Made by a program: the position numbers and the translations under genes | Origin: Roseomonas haemaphysalidis | Lineage (GTDB): Bacteria; Pseudomonadota; Alphaproteobacteria; Acetobacterales; Acetobacteraceae | Length of the DNA: 64,000 nucleotides | NCBI RefSeq assembly: GCF_017355405.1 | Contig: NZ_CP061177.1 | Coordinates: 2,215,001-2,279,000, forward strand | Direction: 5' to 3' | Shown: positions 17,614-26,514 of the stretch, one piece after another | Position numbering within the stretch: position 1 is the stretch's first letter | How the letters are laid out: each line of letters starts with the position of its first letter | Notes under the pieces: generated by a model | What the model was told of the DNA's origin: nothing | The model's input: the letters and a program-made list of their open reading frames with translations, nothing else | Databases searched by the model: none

Positions 17614-18477
17614 TCAGCCGGCGGCGAAGGTGCGGGCCAGCCCGGCTTCCAGCGGCCGGGGCGCCACGCCCAGTTCCCGGCGCATGGCGGCGATGTCGAA
17701 GGCCTTGTCCTCGGTCAAGCGGCGCAGCTCCGCCGCGCGCACCGTCGGCAGGCGCGGCACCAGCCGGGTGAGGGGGGACAGCGCCAGCAGCGGCAGCAGC
17801 GGAACGGGCAGGATGGCGGGCACCCGCACCCCCGCCGCGCGGCACACCGCCCGCAGAAAGTCCCGGTACGCCAACGGTTCCGGCCCGGCGATCACGATGG
17901 CTTCCGGCCTTGGCCAGTCGCGGGCCAGGGCGGCGCGGAGGCTGGCGGTGACGTCATCCTGGTGGATCGGCTGCACCAGGGCGCCGCCGCCTCCGGGCAG
18001 GGGGGCCACGGGCAGGCGTCGCATCAGCGCGGCCAGGCGCTGCACGTTGTCCTCGCCTTCCGCGCCATAGATCATGGTGGGGTGCAGGATCACGCCATGG
18101 CGGCCGCTTTCCAGAAGGGCCGCCTCACCGGCGCGGACCCCGTCGCCATGGCTGTCGGCCCAGCGGGAATAACGGCGGGTGCTGCCCATCAGCACGATGC
18201 GCGAGTCCGGCGGGGCGGCGGCCAGAATGGCGGGGGCGTGGCGTGCATGGGCGCAGGAGGCGATGCGCGCCAAGCCAGCCAGCGCTGCCCGCAGCGCGGC
18301 GCCGTCCCGCAGGTCGGCGATGCGGGGCGCGCCGGGCAGGCCGGTCGCGGCCCAGCGCGCGGCATCGCGCACCACCGGCACAAAGGGCACCCCGTCCCGC
18401 GCCAGCGAACGGCACAGGGTGGCGCCGGAGCGGCCGGACGCGCCGATCACGGCGACGGGGGTGAAATCAGGGTTCAT
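17614..18477 (-). CDS. NAD(P)-binding epimerase/NmrA-like protein
   Basis: This 287-aa protein has an N-terminal Rossmann site AVIGASGRSGATLCRSL and then an atypical short-chain dehydrogenase layout: VLMGSTRRYSR, HPTMIYG, a PIHQDDVTASL loop and a hydrophobic ILPVPLLPLLALSPLTRLV segment. It resembles the NDUFA9/YfcH-like group of NAD(P)-binding proteins. ATG 18477 follows the family N-terminus. It is divergent from rplM; a perfect 20-bp palindrome lies 64 bp upstream of its start and may regulate it. Its reaction and partner are unknown. Confidence 0.75.
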   Translation of the reverse strand: MNPDFTPVAVIGASGRSGATLCRSLARDGVPFVPVVRDAARWAATGLPGAPRIADLRDGAALRAALAGLARIASCAHARHAPAILAAAPPDSRIVLMGSTRRYSRWADSHGDGVRAGEAALLESGRHGVILHPTMIYGAEGEDNVQRLAALMRRLPVAPLPGGGGALVQPIHQDDVTASLRAALARDWPRPEAIVIAGPEPLAYRDFLRAVCRAAGVRVPAILPVPLLPLLALSPLTRLVPRLPTVRAAELRRLTEDKAFDIAAMRRELGVAPRPLEAGLARTFAAG

Positions 18478-18540
18478 GCGGCGGGCTTCCGGTGCGATGC
18501 GAAGTAGCCTAGAGCCGCGTGAAGCGGCGGGCCAGAGAGC

Positions 18541-18560
18541 TGTGGTATCATGATACCACA
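18541..18560. promoter_or_regulatory. Perfect 20-bp palindrome, likely operator
   Basis: The site reads TGTGGTATCA followed by its exact reverse complement TGATACCACA. It lies in the divergent gap between the NAD(P)-binding gene and rplM, ending 9 bp before the predicted rplM -35. Its symmetry and position fit a dimeric regulator such as a GntR, TetR or MarR type; I recognise no specific one and no regulator gene is adjacent. Confidence 0.7.
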
Positions 18561-18569
18561 AAGTTTTGC

Positions 18570-18598
18570 TTGACTGCCGCCGCCGCCCCGGCGATACC
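18570..18598 (+). promoter_or_regulatory. Sigma70-type promoter of rplM-rpsI
   Basis: TTGACT at 18570-18575 and GATACC at 18593-18598 are separated by 17 bp, placing a start site near 18605 and a short leader before rplM. This is among the clearest vegetative promoters in the window. The upstream palindrome abuts its -35. Confidence 0.65.
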
Positions 18599-18631
18599 CC
18601 GCCGCACCTTTAGAACGTTATTTGGATTACC

Positions 18632-19102
18632 ATGCTCTCCACGCAGACCCGCTCGCTGAAGCCGGCGGAGGTCAAGAAGGACTGGGTGCTGATCGATGCG
18701 GAGGGCCTCGTGCTCGGCCGTCTCGCGGCACTCGTGGCCGTTCGCCTCCGCGGCAAGCACAAGCCGCAGTTCACCCCGCATGTCGACTGCGGCGACCACG
18801 TCGTGATCGTCAACGCCGACAAGGTGAAGGTCACCGGCAACAAGGCCGAGCAGTCGGTCTTCTACTGGCACACCGGCTACCCGGGCGGCATCAAGGAGCG
18901 CACCATCCGTGAGCGCCTGGAAAGCCGTTTCCCCGAGCGCGTCGTCGAGAAGGCCGTGGAGCGCATGATCACGCGCGGCCCGCTTGGCCGCCGTCAGATG
19001 AAGAACCTGCACGTCTATGCCGGTGCCGAGCACCCGCATGCCGGTGCGCAGCCGTCCTCGCTGGACGTCGCCGCCCTCAACCGCAAGAACAAGGTGGGCT
19101 GA
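18632..19102 (+). CDS. rplM: 50S ribosomal protein L13
   Basis: This 156-aa protein is an early-assembly component of the large ribosomal subunit. It shows [46 protein letters not shown] and [21 protein letters not shown], all highly conserved in L13. Start 18632 gives the usual alphaproteobacterial N-terminus ([14 protein letters not shown]). It precedes rpsI by 4 bp in the near-universal L13-S9 operon and is driven by the promoter at 18570-18598. Confidence 0.98.
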   Translation: MLSTQTRSLKPAEVKKDWVLIDAEGLVLGRLAALVAVRLRGKHKPQFTPHVDCGDHVVIVNADKVKVTGNKAEQSVFYWHTGYPGGIKERTIRERLESRFPERVVEKAVERMITRGPLGRRQMKNLHVYAGAEHPHAGAQPSSLDVAALNRKNKVG

Positions 19103-19106
19103 GGCC

Positions 19107-19607
19107 ATGAGCGAGCAGACGACCGCCAACTCCCTGTCCGAGCTGAAGACCCTGGTGGCCGGCACGCCCGCCGGCGCCGGTTCCGAAGCCGCCCCCGTCC
19201 GTGAGGCGAAGCGCGACCAGTTCGGCCGCTCCTACGCCACCGGCCGCCGCAAGAACGCCATCGCCCGCGTGTGGGTGAAGCCGGGCAAGGGCGAGATCTC
19301 CATCAACGGCCGTTCGGCTGGCAAGTACTTTGCCCGCCCGGTGCTGCGGATGCTGATCACCCAGCCCTTCCTGGTGGCCGACCGCTACCAGCAGTTCGAC
19401 GTGTACTGCACCGTCGTCGGCGGTGGCCTGTCCGGCCAGGCCGGCGCCGTGCGCCACGGCCTGAGCCGCGCCCTGGTGAACTACGAGCCGGGCCTGCGCG
19501 CCATCCTGAAGAAGGCCGGCTTCCTGACGCGTGACCCCCGCGTGGTCGAGCGCAAGAAGTACGGCAAGGCGAAGGCACGACGCTCCTTCCAGTTCAGCAA
19601 GCGCTGA
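19107..19607 (+). CDS. rpsI: 30S ribosomal protein S9
   Basis: This 166-aa small-subunit protein contacts the P-site tRNA through its C-terminal tail. It shows [19 protein letters not shown], the [17 protein letters not shown] core and the basic tail ending RRSFQFSKR, whose final Arg is functionally important. About 35 N-terminal residues precede the core, an extension usual in alphaproteobacteria. It is co-transcribed with rplM, 4 bp upstream. Confidence 0.98.
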   Translation: MSEQTTANSLSELKTLVAGTPAGAGSEAAPVREAKRDQFGRSYATGRRKNAIARVWVKPGKGEISINGRSAGKYFARPVLRMLITQPFLVADRYQQFDVYCTVVGGGLSGQAGAVRHGLSRALVNYEPGLRAILKKAGFLTRDPRVVERKKYGKAKARRSFQFSKR

Positions 19608-19616
19608 CGCTGGGCG

Positions 19617-19699
19617 GGCCGGCGTTCGCGCCGGCCTGTCGCCGACAGGTTGTTTCATCGGAAAGGGCGGGCCCGCAGGGGTCCGCCCTTTTTGTTTTT
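19617..19699 (+). terminator. Three hairpins ending in a rho-independent terminator after rpsI
   Basis: A GGCCGGCG stem closed by a TTCG tetraloop (19617-19636) is followed by CCTGTC-GCC-GACAGG (19635-19649) and then AAAGGGCGG paired with CCGCCCTTT (19662-19691), running into TTTTTGTTTTT. The last hairpin plus T tract is a classical terminator; the first two may stabilise the 3' end of the ribosomal mRNA. Confidence 0.85.
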
Positions 19700-19731
19700 C
19701 TGTTACGCTTTCCCCCGAACAGGAGGGCCAG

Positions 19732-20688
19732 ATGGCCAAGGGCGCGATTCCCACGATCTTCATCGACGGCGAGGCCGGCACCACCGGCCTTGGCATCCGC
19801 GAGCGGCTGGAAGCCATCCCTGGCATCGCGCTGCGCTCCATCGCGCCCGAACGCCGCAAGGACCCCGAGGCCAAGCGCGCGCTGATGGCCGAGGTGGACC
19901 TGGTGGTGCTCTGCCTGCCCGATGCCGCTTCCAAGGAAAGCGCCGCCATGGCGGCCGGGCTCGGCGCAGAGGCGCCCAAGCTGCTGGACGCCTCCACCGC
20001 GCACCGCGTGCATCCGGACTGGGTCTACGGCGTGCCGGAGCTGGAGCCGGAGCAGGCTCGGAAGATCGCCGCCGCCGCGCGCGTCGCCAACCCCGGCTGC
20101 TACCCCACCGGCGGTATCCTGCTGTTGCGCCCGCTGGTTGAGGCCGGGCTGCTGCCGCCCGATTATCCGATCACGGTCAATGCGGTGTCCGGCTATTCCG
20201 GCGGCGGCAAGGCGATGATCGAGACCTTCGAGGGCGCGGACCACCCGGCCTTCGAGCTGTATGGGCTGGGCCTGGAGCACAAGCACGTGCCGGAGCTGCA
20301 GGGCTATTCCAAGCTGACCCGGCGGCCGATCTTCGTGCCCAGCGTAGGCGACTACCGCCAGGGCATGCTGGTTTCCATTCCGCTGCACCTGGACCTGCTG
20401 CCGGGCAAGCCCTCGCCGGAGGCGCTGTCGGAAGCGCTGGCCGCTTATTACGCCGGCTCGGAATGGGTGAAGGTGCTGCCCGCCACCGCCGACGGCAAGC
20501 TGGAGCCGGAAGCCCTGAACGACACCAACACGCTGGAGCTGCGGGTCTACGGCAACGCCGCCCGGGGCCAGGCCGTTCTGGTCGCGCGGCTGGACAACCT
20601 GGGCAAGGGTGCCTCCGGTGCGGCCGTGCAGAACATCGGGCTGATGCTGGGGGTCGACGTGTCCGCCCGCCAGGCCGAGACGGTGTGA
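19732..20688 (+). CDS. argC: N-acetyl-gamma-glutamyl-phosphate reductase
   Basis: This 318-aa enzyme reduces N-acetylglutamyl phosphate to the semialdehyde in arginine synthesis using [23 protein letters not shown] is the short-form (type 2) ArgC nucleotide-binding start and [18 protein letters not shown] contains the catalytic Cys; [11 protein letters not shown] holds the active-site His. AGGAGGG at 19721-19727 fixes the start at 19732. It is 2 bp upstream of the gamma-carbonic anhydrase-like gene, so the two are likely in one operon. Its position after rpsI is common in alphaproteobacteria. Confidence 0.95.
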   Translation: MAKGAIPTIFIDGEAGTTGLGIRERLEAIPGIALRSIAPERRKDPEAKRALMAEVDLVVLCLPDAASKESAAMAAGLGAEAPKLLDASTAHRVHPDWVYGVPELEPEQARKIAAAARVANPGCYPTGGILLLRPLVEAGLLPPDYPITVNAVSGYSGGGKAMIETFEGADHPAFELYGLGLEHKHVPELQGYSKLTRRPIFVPSVGDYRQGMLVSIPLHLDLLPGKPSPEALSEALAAYYAGSEWVKVLPATADGKLEPEALNDTNTLELRVYGNAARGQAVLVARLDNLGKGASGAAVQNIGLMLGVDVSARQAETV

Positions 20689-20690
20689 GG

Positions 20691-21230
20691 ATGGAGCCGA
20701 TGTCGCCGGTCTTTCCCTTCGAGGGCGTGCTGCCCAGCGTCGCGCCTTCCGCCTTTATCGCGCCCACGGCGGCGGTGATCGGCAATGTGGAGATCGGCGA
20801 GGATTCCTCTGTCTGGTACCATTGCGTGCTGCGCGGCGACACGCACCCGATCCGTGTCGGCGCCCGCACCAACATCCAGGACGGCACCATCGTGCACGTC
20901 GCCGCCGGCACGCTGCCGGCGATCATCGGCGACGACGTGACCATCGGCCACGCCTGCATCATCCATGCCTGCACCCTGAAGAACCGCGCCTTCGTGGGCA
21001 TGGGCGCCACGGTGCTGGACGGTGCGGTGATCGAGGAAGGCGGCATGCTGGGCGCTGGCGGGCTGCTGGCGCCGGGCAAGCGGATCGGGCCGAACGAGCT
21101 GTGGCTCGGCGCCCCGGCAAGGCTGGTGCGGGTGATGAGCGCGGAGGAGCGGGCGGGCTGGGACCGCAACGCCGTGCATTACGCCGAGCTCGCCAAGCGC
21201 CACGCCGCGTCGCTGGCGGAGCCCGCCTGA
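20691..21230 (+). CDS. Gamma-carbonic anhydrase-like hexapeptide-repeat protein
   Basis: This 179-aa protein has left-handed beta-helix hexapeptide repeats (IGNVEIGEDSSVWYHCVLRGD and similar) and forms a trimer in known relatives. Possible zinc ligands are His in IVHVA and the two in IGHACIIHAC. These match the YrdA/PaaY/gamma-CA group, so it may be a carbonic anhydrase, though many members lack activity. It starts 2 bp after argC and its TGA overlaps the next lipoprotein gene's ATG by one base. Confidence 0.88.
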   Translation: MEPMSPVFPFEGVLPSVAPSAFIAPTAAVIGNVEIGEDSSVWYHCVLRGDTHPIRVGARTNIQDGTIVHVAAGTLPAIIGDDVTIGHACIIHACTLKNRAFVGMGATVLDGAVIEEGGMLGAGGLLAPGKRIGPNELWLGAPARLVRVMSAEERAGWDRNAVHYAELAKRHAASLAEPA

Positions 21231-21760
21231 TGCGCCGGGCGGGGGTGGCACTGCTGCTGCTGGCATCGCTCGCGGCCTGCGCCACGCCCCCGCCGCCCGC
21301 GACGCTGCCCCCCGCCGCCAGCCGGCTGGATGCCGACCCGGTGCGCGCCGCCATCCGCGGCGCCGCCGACGCGTTCGCCTATCCGGAAAGCCTCGCCGGC
21401 CGGCCGGAAGCGGCGGCCATCGCGGTGGCGCAGCTGGAATTCCTGGCGGTGGAGGTCATGGCCAACCGCACCAGCCTGCGCCTGTCCGGCATTGTCGGCC
21501 CCGCGCTACAGGCGGCGCGGGTGGAGGTACGCGATTACCTTGGCATCGCGCCCGGCGCCGCGCCGCAGGCGGTGATCGACGCCTTGCTGGCCACGCCGCC
21601 CGACCTGTCGCGGCCCACGCTGTTCACGGCCGGCCCCGCGGAAACGCTGCGGCGCCTGTCCGCCATGCCGCGCCTGCCGCAAGCCAACACCGGCACCGCG
21701 ATCGCCCGCCAGCAGATGGAGTTCGGCCCGCCGGAGCTTGAGGGCTTCCGCCTGCGGTGA
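21230..21760 (+). CDS. Predicted lipoprotein, paralogue of next gene
   Basis: This 176-aa protein begins with a lipoprotein signal whose lipobox is LAAC (RRAGVALLLLASLAAC), so the mature form should be attached to the membrane facing the periplasm. The rest is mostly helical with no known domain: DPVRAAIRGAADAFAYP, VAQLEFLAVEVMAN and a C-terminal QANTGTAIARQQME. The same layout recurs in the gene at 21822-22412. The one-base overlap with the carbonic anhydrase-like gene suggests coupling. Its function is unknown. Confidence 0.75.
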   Translation: MRRAGVALLLLASLAACATPPPPATLPPAASRLDADPVRAAIRGAADAFAYPESLAGRPEAAAIAVAQLEFLAVEVMANRTSLRLSGIVGPALQAARVEVRDYLGIAPGAAPQAVIDALLATPPDLSRPTLFTAGPAETLRRLSAMPRLPQANTGTAIARQQMEFGPPELEGFRLR

Positions 21761-21821
21761 CGCCGCGCGCATTCTCCGTCATGGTGCGGGCAACGATTCG
21801 CCCCTGACCGCCGGAGCCGCC

Positions 21822-22412
21822 ATGCGACACGCTGCAATGATCCCCGCCATGGCACTGTCCATGCTGCTGCTGGCAGGCTGCGCCGAGTTGCGCACCCCGC
21901 CGGTGGTGCAGCCGGTGCCGGTCGCGCTGCTGCCCCCCGCTACGGACCCGCTGCGCGCCGCCGCCCGCATGGCCGCCGCCGACTTCGCCGAGGAAGGCGC
22001 TGCCGTGCAGAACCGCCCGGCCGAGGCCGCGCGCGCCATGGGCCGGCTGGAATGGCTCACCGCCGTGCTGTCCACCGACCAGCGCTACGACGCCCTGCCG
22101 CCCGGCATTGCCATGGCGCTGCGCGGCGGCACGGCCGAGGTGCGCGAAGCCCTGGGCATGGTGGCCGACACGCCGCCCGCCCAGGCGACCGCGGCGCTGA
22201 CCGCCATTGCCCGGCAGATCGATGCCGGGCAGTCGCCCGACTTTCCCGCTGCGCTGTTTCCGGGCGGCGCCGAGCGCAGCCTGCAGCGCCTGACCCGGCC
22301 GGGCCCCTTGCCGCAGGCCGCCATTGCCACCGGCCAGGCGGCGGAGGTGATCGCGCGCCTGGACCAGACGGGCGGATGGAACCGCGGCGCCGGTGAAACG
22401 CCGCGCTTCTGA
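21822..22412 (+). CDS. Predicted lipoprotein, paralogue of preceding gene
   Basis: This 196-aa protein has a signal ending in the lipobox LAGC (ALSMLLLAGC) and then the same sequence of elements as the gene before it: LPPATDPLRAAARMAAADF, MGRLEWLTAVL, an EVREALGM segment, AERSLQRLTRPGPLPQA and IATGQAAEVIARLD. GGAG lies seven bases before ATG 21822. Weak but collinear similarity over the full length points to an old tandem duplication. I recognise no domain; both may act together at the envelope. Confidence 0.75.
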   Translation: MRHAAMIPAMALSMLLLAGCAELRTPPVVQPVPVALLPPATDPLRAAARMAAADFAEEGAAVQNRPAEAARAMGRLEWLTAVLSTDQRYDALPPGIAMALRGGTAEVREALGMVADTPPAQATAALTAIARQIDAGQSPDFPAALFPGGAERSLQRLTRPGPLPQAAIATGQAAEVIARLDQTGGWNRGAGETPRF

Positions 22413-22499
22413 GCGGGGTTCTGCTTCTGTGGGTCTGGCGCCGTATCACCTGAGCGGGCAGTCTATGACGCAATGTAATCGTGGAATCAGGAAACAACG

Positions 22500-24092
22500 A
22501 TGAAAAGACGCCATTTCCTGGCCGGCGCGGCCGCCCTGCCGGCGGCAACCGGTCTCGCCATGTCCCGCCCCGCCTTGGCGCAGGGCAATGCCCGCGTGCT
22601 GCGCTTCGTGCCGCAGGCGGACGTGACCATCATCGACCCGCTCGGCACCACCGCCTATCCGACGCGCAACCATGGCCACATGTGCTGGGACACGCTGTAC
22701 GGCATCGACGAGAACTTCGTGCCGCAGCCACAGCTGGCCGAGGGCTATGTGGTCGAGGACGACGGCAAGCGCTGGGTCTTCACGCTGCGCGACGGCCCGA
22801 CCTTCCATGATGGCGAGAAGGTGCGGGCGGCCGACGCCGTGGCTTCAATCAAGCGCTGGATGGCGCGCGACACCATGGGGCAGACCCTGTCTGCCCGCGT
22901 GGACGAGATCCGCGCGCTGGACGACCGGCGCTTCGAGATCCGCCTGAAGCGCCCGTTCGGCCTGATGCTGGACGCGCTGGGCAAGGCCTCGTCCTACCCG
23001 TGCTTTATCTATCCCGAGCGCTTCGCCAACCAGGACCCGACCAAGCCCTTCACCGAGGTGGTCGGCTCCGGCCCGTATCGCTTCGTGGCGGGCGAGCGCG
23101 TGTCCGGCGCGCAGGTCGTATACCAGAAGTTCGATAAGTACGTGCCGACCCCGGTGGGTGCGGTGAGCATGGTGGCCGGCCCCAAGTTGGCGCATTTCGA
23201 GCGCGTCGAGTGGAAGGTGCTGCCCGACCCCGCGACCTCCACCGCCGCCATCCAGGCCGGCGAGGTGGATTGGCTGGAAGTGGTGCCGCCCGACCTGAAC
23301 CCGCTGCTGGCGCGCGCGCGTGATGTGGTGCTGGACCGGATCGACGCTTCCGGCACCTATGCCAGCCTGCGCCTGAACCACCTGCACCCGCCGTTCAACG
23401 ACCCCGTGGTGCGCCGCGCGCTGCTGAAGGCCGTGGCGCAGGAAGACTTCATGGCGACCGTGGCGGGCGACGAGAAGAACTGGCGCGCCGGGGTGGGCTG
23501 CTTTCCGGTGGCCAGCCCGCTGGCGTCCGATGAGGGGCTCTCGGCCCTGACCTCGCCGCGCGACGTGAACGGTGCCAAGGCGGCCATCGCCGCCGCCGGC
23601 AAGGGCGGCGCCAAGGTGGTGGCGTTGCATGCCACCGACGTGGCCAACCAGAACGCGCTGATGGCCGTGGGCGTGGACCTGTTCCGCAAGACGGGCTTCG
23701 ACACGGAGGACGCGACGTCCGACTGGGGAACCTTGCTGCAGCGCCGCCAGAACAAGGGCGCGCCGAACCAGGGCGGCTGGAATGCGCTGATCGCGCTGTT
23801 CAGCGGCATGGAGTTCAACACCCCCGCCGGCCACCTGCTGCTGCGCGCCAATGGCGACAACGCCTGGTTCGGCTGGCCGAACTCGGACAAGCTGGAAGCG
23901 CTGCGCGACCAGTGGTTCGACGCCGCCGACATGGCCGCGCAGAAGACCATCGGCCGGCAGATCCAGGCGCAGTTCTTCGAGGACGTGCCCTACATCCCGC
24001 TCGGCCAGTACTTCGTGGACAGCGCCTACCGCAAGGGACTGACCGACATCCGCCGCGGCATCCCGCTGCCGCTCAACGTCCGGCGCGGCTGA
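22500..24092 (+). CDS. Peptide-type ABC substrate-binding protein (SBP_bac_5)
   Basis: This 530-aa periplasmic binding protein has a Tat-like signal (KRRHFLAGAAALPAATGLAM) and the family features WDTLYGIDENF, FTLRDGPTFHDGEKV, VVGSGPYRFV and LHPPFNDPVVRRALL. AGGAAA lies eight bases upstream of the ATG. It is close to the protein at 9829-11409 in length and sequence, so the two are paralogues. No permease or ATPase genes are adjacent; it is followed by a flavin monooxygenase and a Bug-type binding protein, which suggests uptake and oxidation of an organic compound. Confidence 0.9.
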   Translation: MKRRHFLAGAAALPAATGLAMSRPALAQGNARVLRFVPQADVTIIDPLGTTAYPTRNHGHMCWDTLYGIDENFVPQPQLAEGYVVEDDGKRWVFTLRDGPTFHDGEKVRAADAVASIKRWMARDTMGQTLSARVDEIRALDDRRFEIRLKRPFGLMLDALGKASSYPCFIYPERFANQDPTKPFTEVVGSGPYRFVAGERVSGAQVVYQKFDKYVPTPVGAVSMVAGPKLAHFERVEWKVLPDPATSTAAIQAGEVDWLEVVPPDLNPLLARARDVVLDRIDASGTYASLRLNHLHPPFNDPVVRRALLKAVAQEDFMATVAGDEKNWRAGVGCFPVASPLASDEGLSALTSPRDVNGAKAAIAAAGKGGAKVVALHATDVANQNALMAVGVDLFRKTGFDTEDATSDWGTLLQRRQNKGAPNQGGWNALIALFSGMEFNTPAGHLLLRANGDNAWFGWPNSDKLEALRDQWFDAADMAAQKTIGRQIQAQFFEDVPYIPLGQYFVDSAYRKGLTDIRRGIPLPLNVRRG

Positions 24093-24150
24093 GCGACCGG
24101 GCGCGGCGGCCGGTGCCGCCGCGCCCTTTCCTGACCTGCTGGAGGCTGCG

Positions 24151-25470
24151 ATGCGTCAGATGCACCTGGGCGCCTTCATGCGCCCCACCACCATCCACAC
24201 CGGTGCCTGGCGCTTTCCGGGTGCCTTTCCGGACGCCAACTTCAATTTCACCCACCTGAAGCGCTTCGCGCAGACGCTGGAACGCGGCTGCTTCGACGCG
24301 TTCTTCATGGCCGACCACCTGGCCGTGCTGAACATGCCGATGGAGGCATTGCAGCGCAGCCACACCGTCACCTCCTTCGACCCGCTGACGCTGTTGCCGG
24401 CGCTGGCGGCGGTGACCGAGCGGATCGGGCTGATCGCCACCGCATCGACCACCTTTGAGCAGCCCTACCTGATCGCGCGCAAATTCGCCTCGCTGGACCA
24501 CCTCAGCAACGGCCGCGCGGGGTGGAACATCGTCACCACCTCCAATCCGGACGCCGCGCTGAACTTCGGCCAGGACGCGCAGATGGACCACGGCGACCGC
24601 TATCGCCGGGGCCGCGAGTTCTACGACGTCGTCACCGGGCTGTGGGATAGCTGGGCGGACGATGCGTTTCTGCGGGACGTGGAGGGTGGGCGGTTCTTCG
24701 ACCCGGCGCGGCTGCATGTGCTGGACCACCAGGGCGAGTTCTTCCGTGTGCGCGGCCCGCTGAACGTGGCGCGGCCGGTGCAGGGCTGGCCGGTGATCGT
24801 GCAGGCCGGTGCGTCCGACGCCGGGCGGCAGCTCGCGGCTGAGACGGCCGAGGTGGTCTTCGCCGGCGGCTCCACCCTCGCCGACGGGCAGGCCTTCTAC
24901 CGTGACATGAAGCAGCGCGCCGCCGCCGCGGGGCGCGACCCCGCGCATCTCAAGATTCTGCCCGGCTGCTTCGTGGTGATCGGCGATACGTTGCAGCAGG
25001 CGCAGGACAAGCGCGCGCTGCTGGACAGCCTGGTGCATTACCAGAGCGGCCTGGCGTCGCTGTCCATCGCCATCGGTCATGATGCCTCGGGCTTCGACCC
25101 GGACGCGCCTCTGCCGCCGCTGCCGCCCAGCAATGCCAGCAAGAGCGGCCAGCAGCGGGTACTGGACATGGCGGCGCGGGAAAGCCTGACGGTGCGCCAC
25201 CTGGCGCAGCGGCTGGGCGGCTATGCCGGCGTCGCCATGGTCGGCACGCCAACGATGATCGCGGACACCATGCAGGAATGGATCGAGCAGGAGGGCTCGG
25301 ACGGGTTTAACGTCATGTTCTCCGACCTGCCGGCCGGGCTGGACGACTTCGTGGGGCAGGTGGTGCCGGAGCTGCAGCGGCGCGGGTTGTTCCGCACTGC
25401 CTATGCCGGCACCACGCTGCGCGACCACCTGGGGCTGCCGAGGCCGGGCAACCGCTTCTTCCCGGCTTGA
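24151..25470 (+). CDS. NtaA/SnaA/DszA-type FMN-dependent monooxygenase
   Basis: This 439-aa member of the bacterial luciferase-like superfamily uses reduced FMN from a separate reductase to oxidise an organic substrate. It shows HLGAFMRPTTIHTGAWR, the FDAFFMADHLAV and IATASTTFEQPY core, RAGWNIVTTSNPDAALNFG and PVIVQAGASDAGRQLAAE, all typical of the NTA monooxygenase / dibenzothiophene-sulfone group. GGAGGC precedes ATG 24151. The neighbours on the same strand are two substrate-binding proteins, so a catabolic uptake-oxidation unit is plausible. No flavin reductase is nearby. Confidence 0.92.
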   Translation: MRQMHLGAFMRPTTIHTGAWRFPGAFPDANFNFTHLKRFAQTLERGCFDAFFMADHLAVLNMPMEALQRSHTVTSFDPLTLLPALAAVTERIGLIATASTTFEQPYLIARKFASLDHLSNGRAGWNIVTTSNPDAALNFGQDAQMDHGDRYRRGREFYDVVTGLWDSWADDAFLRDVEGGRFFDPARLHVLDHQGEFFRVRGPLNVARPVQGWPVIVQAGASDAGRQLAAETAEVVFAGGSTLADGQAFYRDMKQRAAAAGRDPAHLKILPGCFVVIGDTLQQAQDKRALLDSLVHYQSGLASLSIAIGHDASGFDPDAPLPPLPPSNASKSGQQRVLDMAARESLTVRHLAQRLGGYAGVAMVGTPTMIADTMQEWIEQEGSDGFNVMFSDLPAGLDDFVGQVVPELQRRGLFRTAYAGTTLRDHLGLPRPGNRFFPA

Positions 25471-25527
25471 CCCGGGCGGTTGCCGCAGCGCAGCATCCGG
25501 CCATCCCCCCTGTTGACCGGAACGCCG

Positions 25528-26505
25528 ATGCCCTTGTCCCGCCGCGCCATGCTGGCGCTGCCCGCCATCCTCGCCACCCCCGCCGCCCGGGCGCAGCCCG
25601 GGTGGCCGGCCCGCCCGGTGCGCATGGTCGTGCCCTTTGCCGCCGGCGGCAGCACCGACGTCTCGGCCCGCCTGCTGGTGCCGAAGATGAGCGAGATCCT
25701 GGGGCAGTCGGTGGTGATCGAGAACCGGGCCGGGGCGGGCGGCACGCTGGGGTCCGATGCGGTGGCGAAGTCGCCGCCGGATGGCAGCGCCTTTGTGATG
25801 GGCACGGTGTCCACCCACGTGCTGGCGGTGGGGCTGTACCGCGAGCGGCTGCCCTACGACCCGGTGCGCGACTTCGCGGCTGTGGCGCCCACGGTGCTGG
25901 TGCCGATCTGCATCACCGTGCACCCTTCGCTCGGCGTGTCCACGCTGGCGCAGTTCATCGCGCTGCTGAAGGCCAATCCGGGCAAGTACAGCTACGGCAC
26001 GGGCGGCGCGGGCGGCTCGGCGCATATCGCCGCCGTGGGGTTCCTGAATGCCATCGGCGCGCAGGCGGAGCATGTGCCGTACCGGGGCAGCGCGCCCATG
26101 CTGAACGACCTGCTGGCCGGGCAGGTGGCCATGGGCTTCGACACGCCGGCGCTGATCGCGCAGCACCACAACAGCGGTGCCCTGCGTTGCCTGGCCATCG
26201 CCACCGACCAGCATTCCAGCCTGATGCCAGGGGTGCCCACCGCCACCGAGGCGGGCTTGCCGGGCTACAAGGCCTATTCCTGGTTCGGCGTCTTCGCCCC
26301 CGCCGGCACCCCCGCGCCCATCGTGGCCAAGATGAACGAGGCGGTGCGCGGCGCGGTGACGGACCCCGCCATCCGCGCCCGGCTGGTGGAGCTGGAGCTG
26401 CCGCCGATCGAGGCAGGCAGCCCCGCCGACTTCAGCGCCTTTCTGCGCAGCGAGCTGGACCTCTGGGTGCCGCTGGTCAAGGCCAGCGGCGCCACGGCCG
26501 ACTAG
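25528..26505 (+). CDS. Bug-family tripartite tricarboxylate transporter receptor
   Basis: This 325-aa periplasmic receptor has a Tat-like signal (LSRRAMLALPAILATPAARA) and Bug motifs: RPVRMVVPFAAGGSTDVSAR, VVIENRAGAGGTLG, VPYRGSAPMLNDLLAGQV and FGVFAPAGTPAPIVAKMNEA. Such proteins bind carboxylates or aromatic acids. No TctA/TctB membrane subunits are adjacent, as is common for orphan Bug proteins in this lineage. Start 25528 was preferred over an upstream frame extension because the signal peptide begins there. A second copy is at 51046-52026. Confidence 0.92.
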   Translation: MPLSRRAMLALPAILATPAARAQPGWPARPVRMVVPFAAGGSTDVSARLLVPKMSEILGQSVVIENRAGAGGTLGSDAVAKSPPDGSAFVMGTVSTHVLAVGLYRERLPYDPVRDFAAVAPTVLVPICITVHPSLGVSTLAQFIALLKANPGKYSYGTGGAGGSAHIAAVGFLNAIGAQAEHVPYRGSAPMLNDLLAGQVAMGFDTPALIAQHHNSGALRCLAIATDQHSSLMPGVPTATEAGLPGYKAYSWFGVFAPAGTPAPIVAKMNEAVRGAVTDPAIRARLVELELPPIEAGSPADFSAFLRSELDLWVPLVKASGATAD

Positions 26506-26514
26506 CCACGCCGG

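Noticed and set aside
15676..18507. 943-codon open frame on the plus strand opposite the GMC and epimerase-like genes
   Set aside because: Antisense shadow of GC-rich coding DNA; its translation is low-complexity Ala/Gly/Arg-rich, while clear GMC and Rossmann motifs lie on the other strand.
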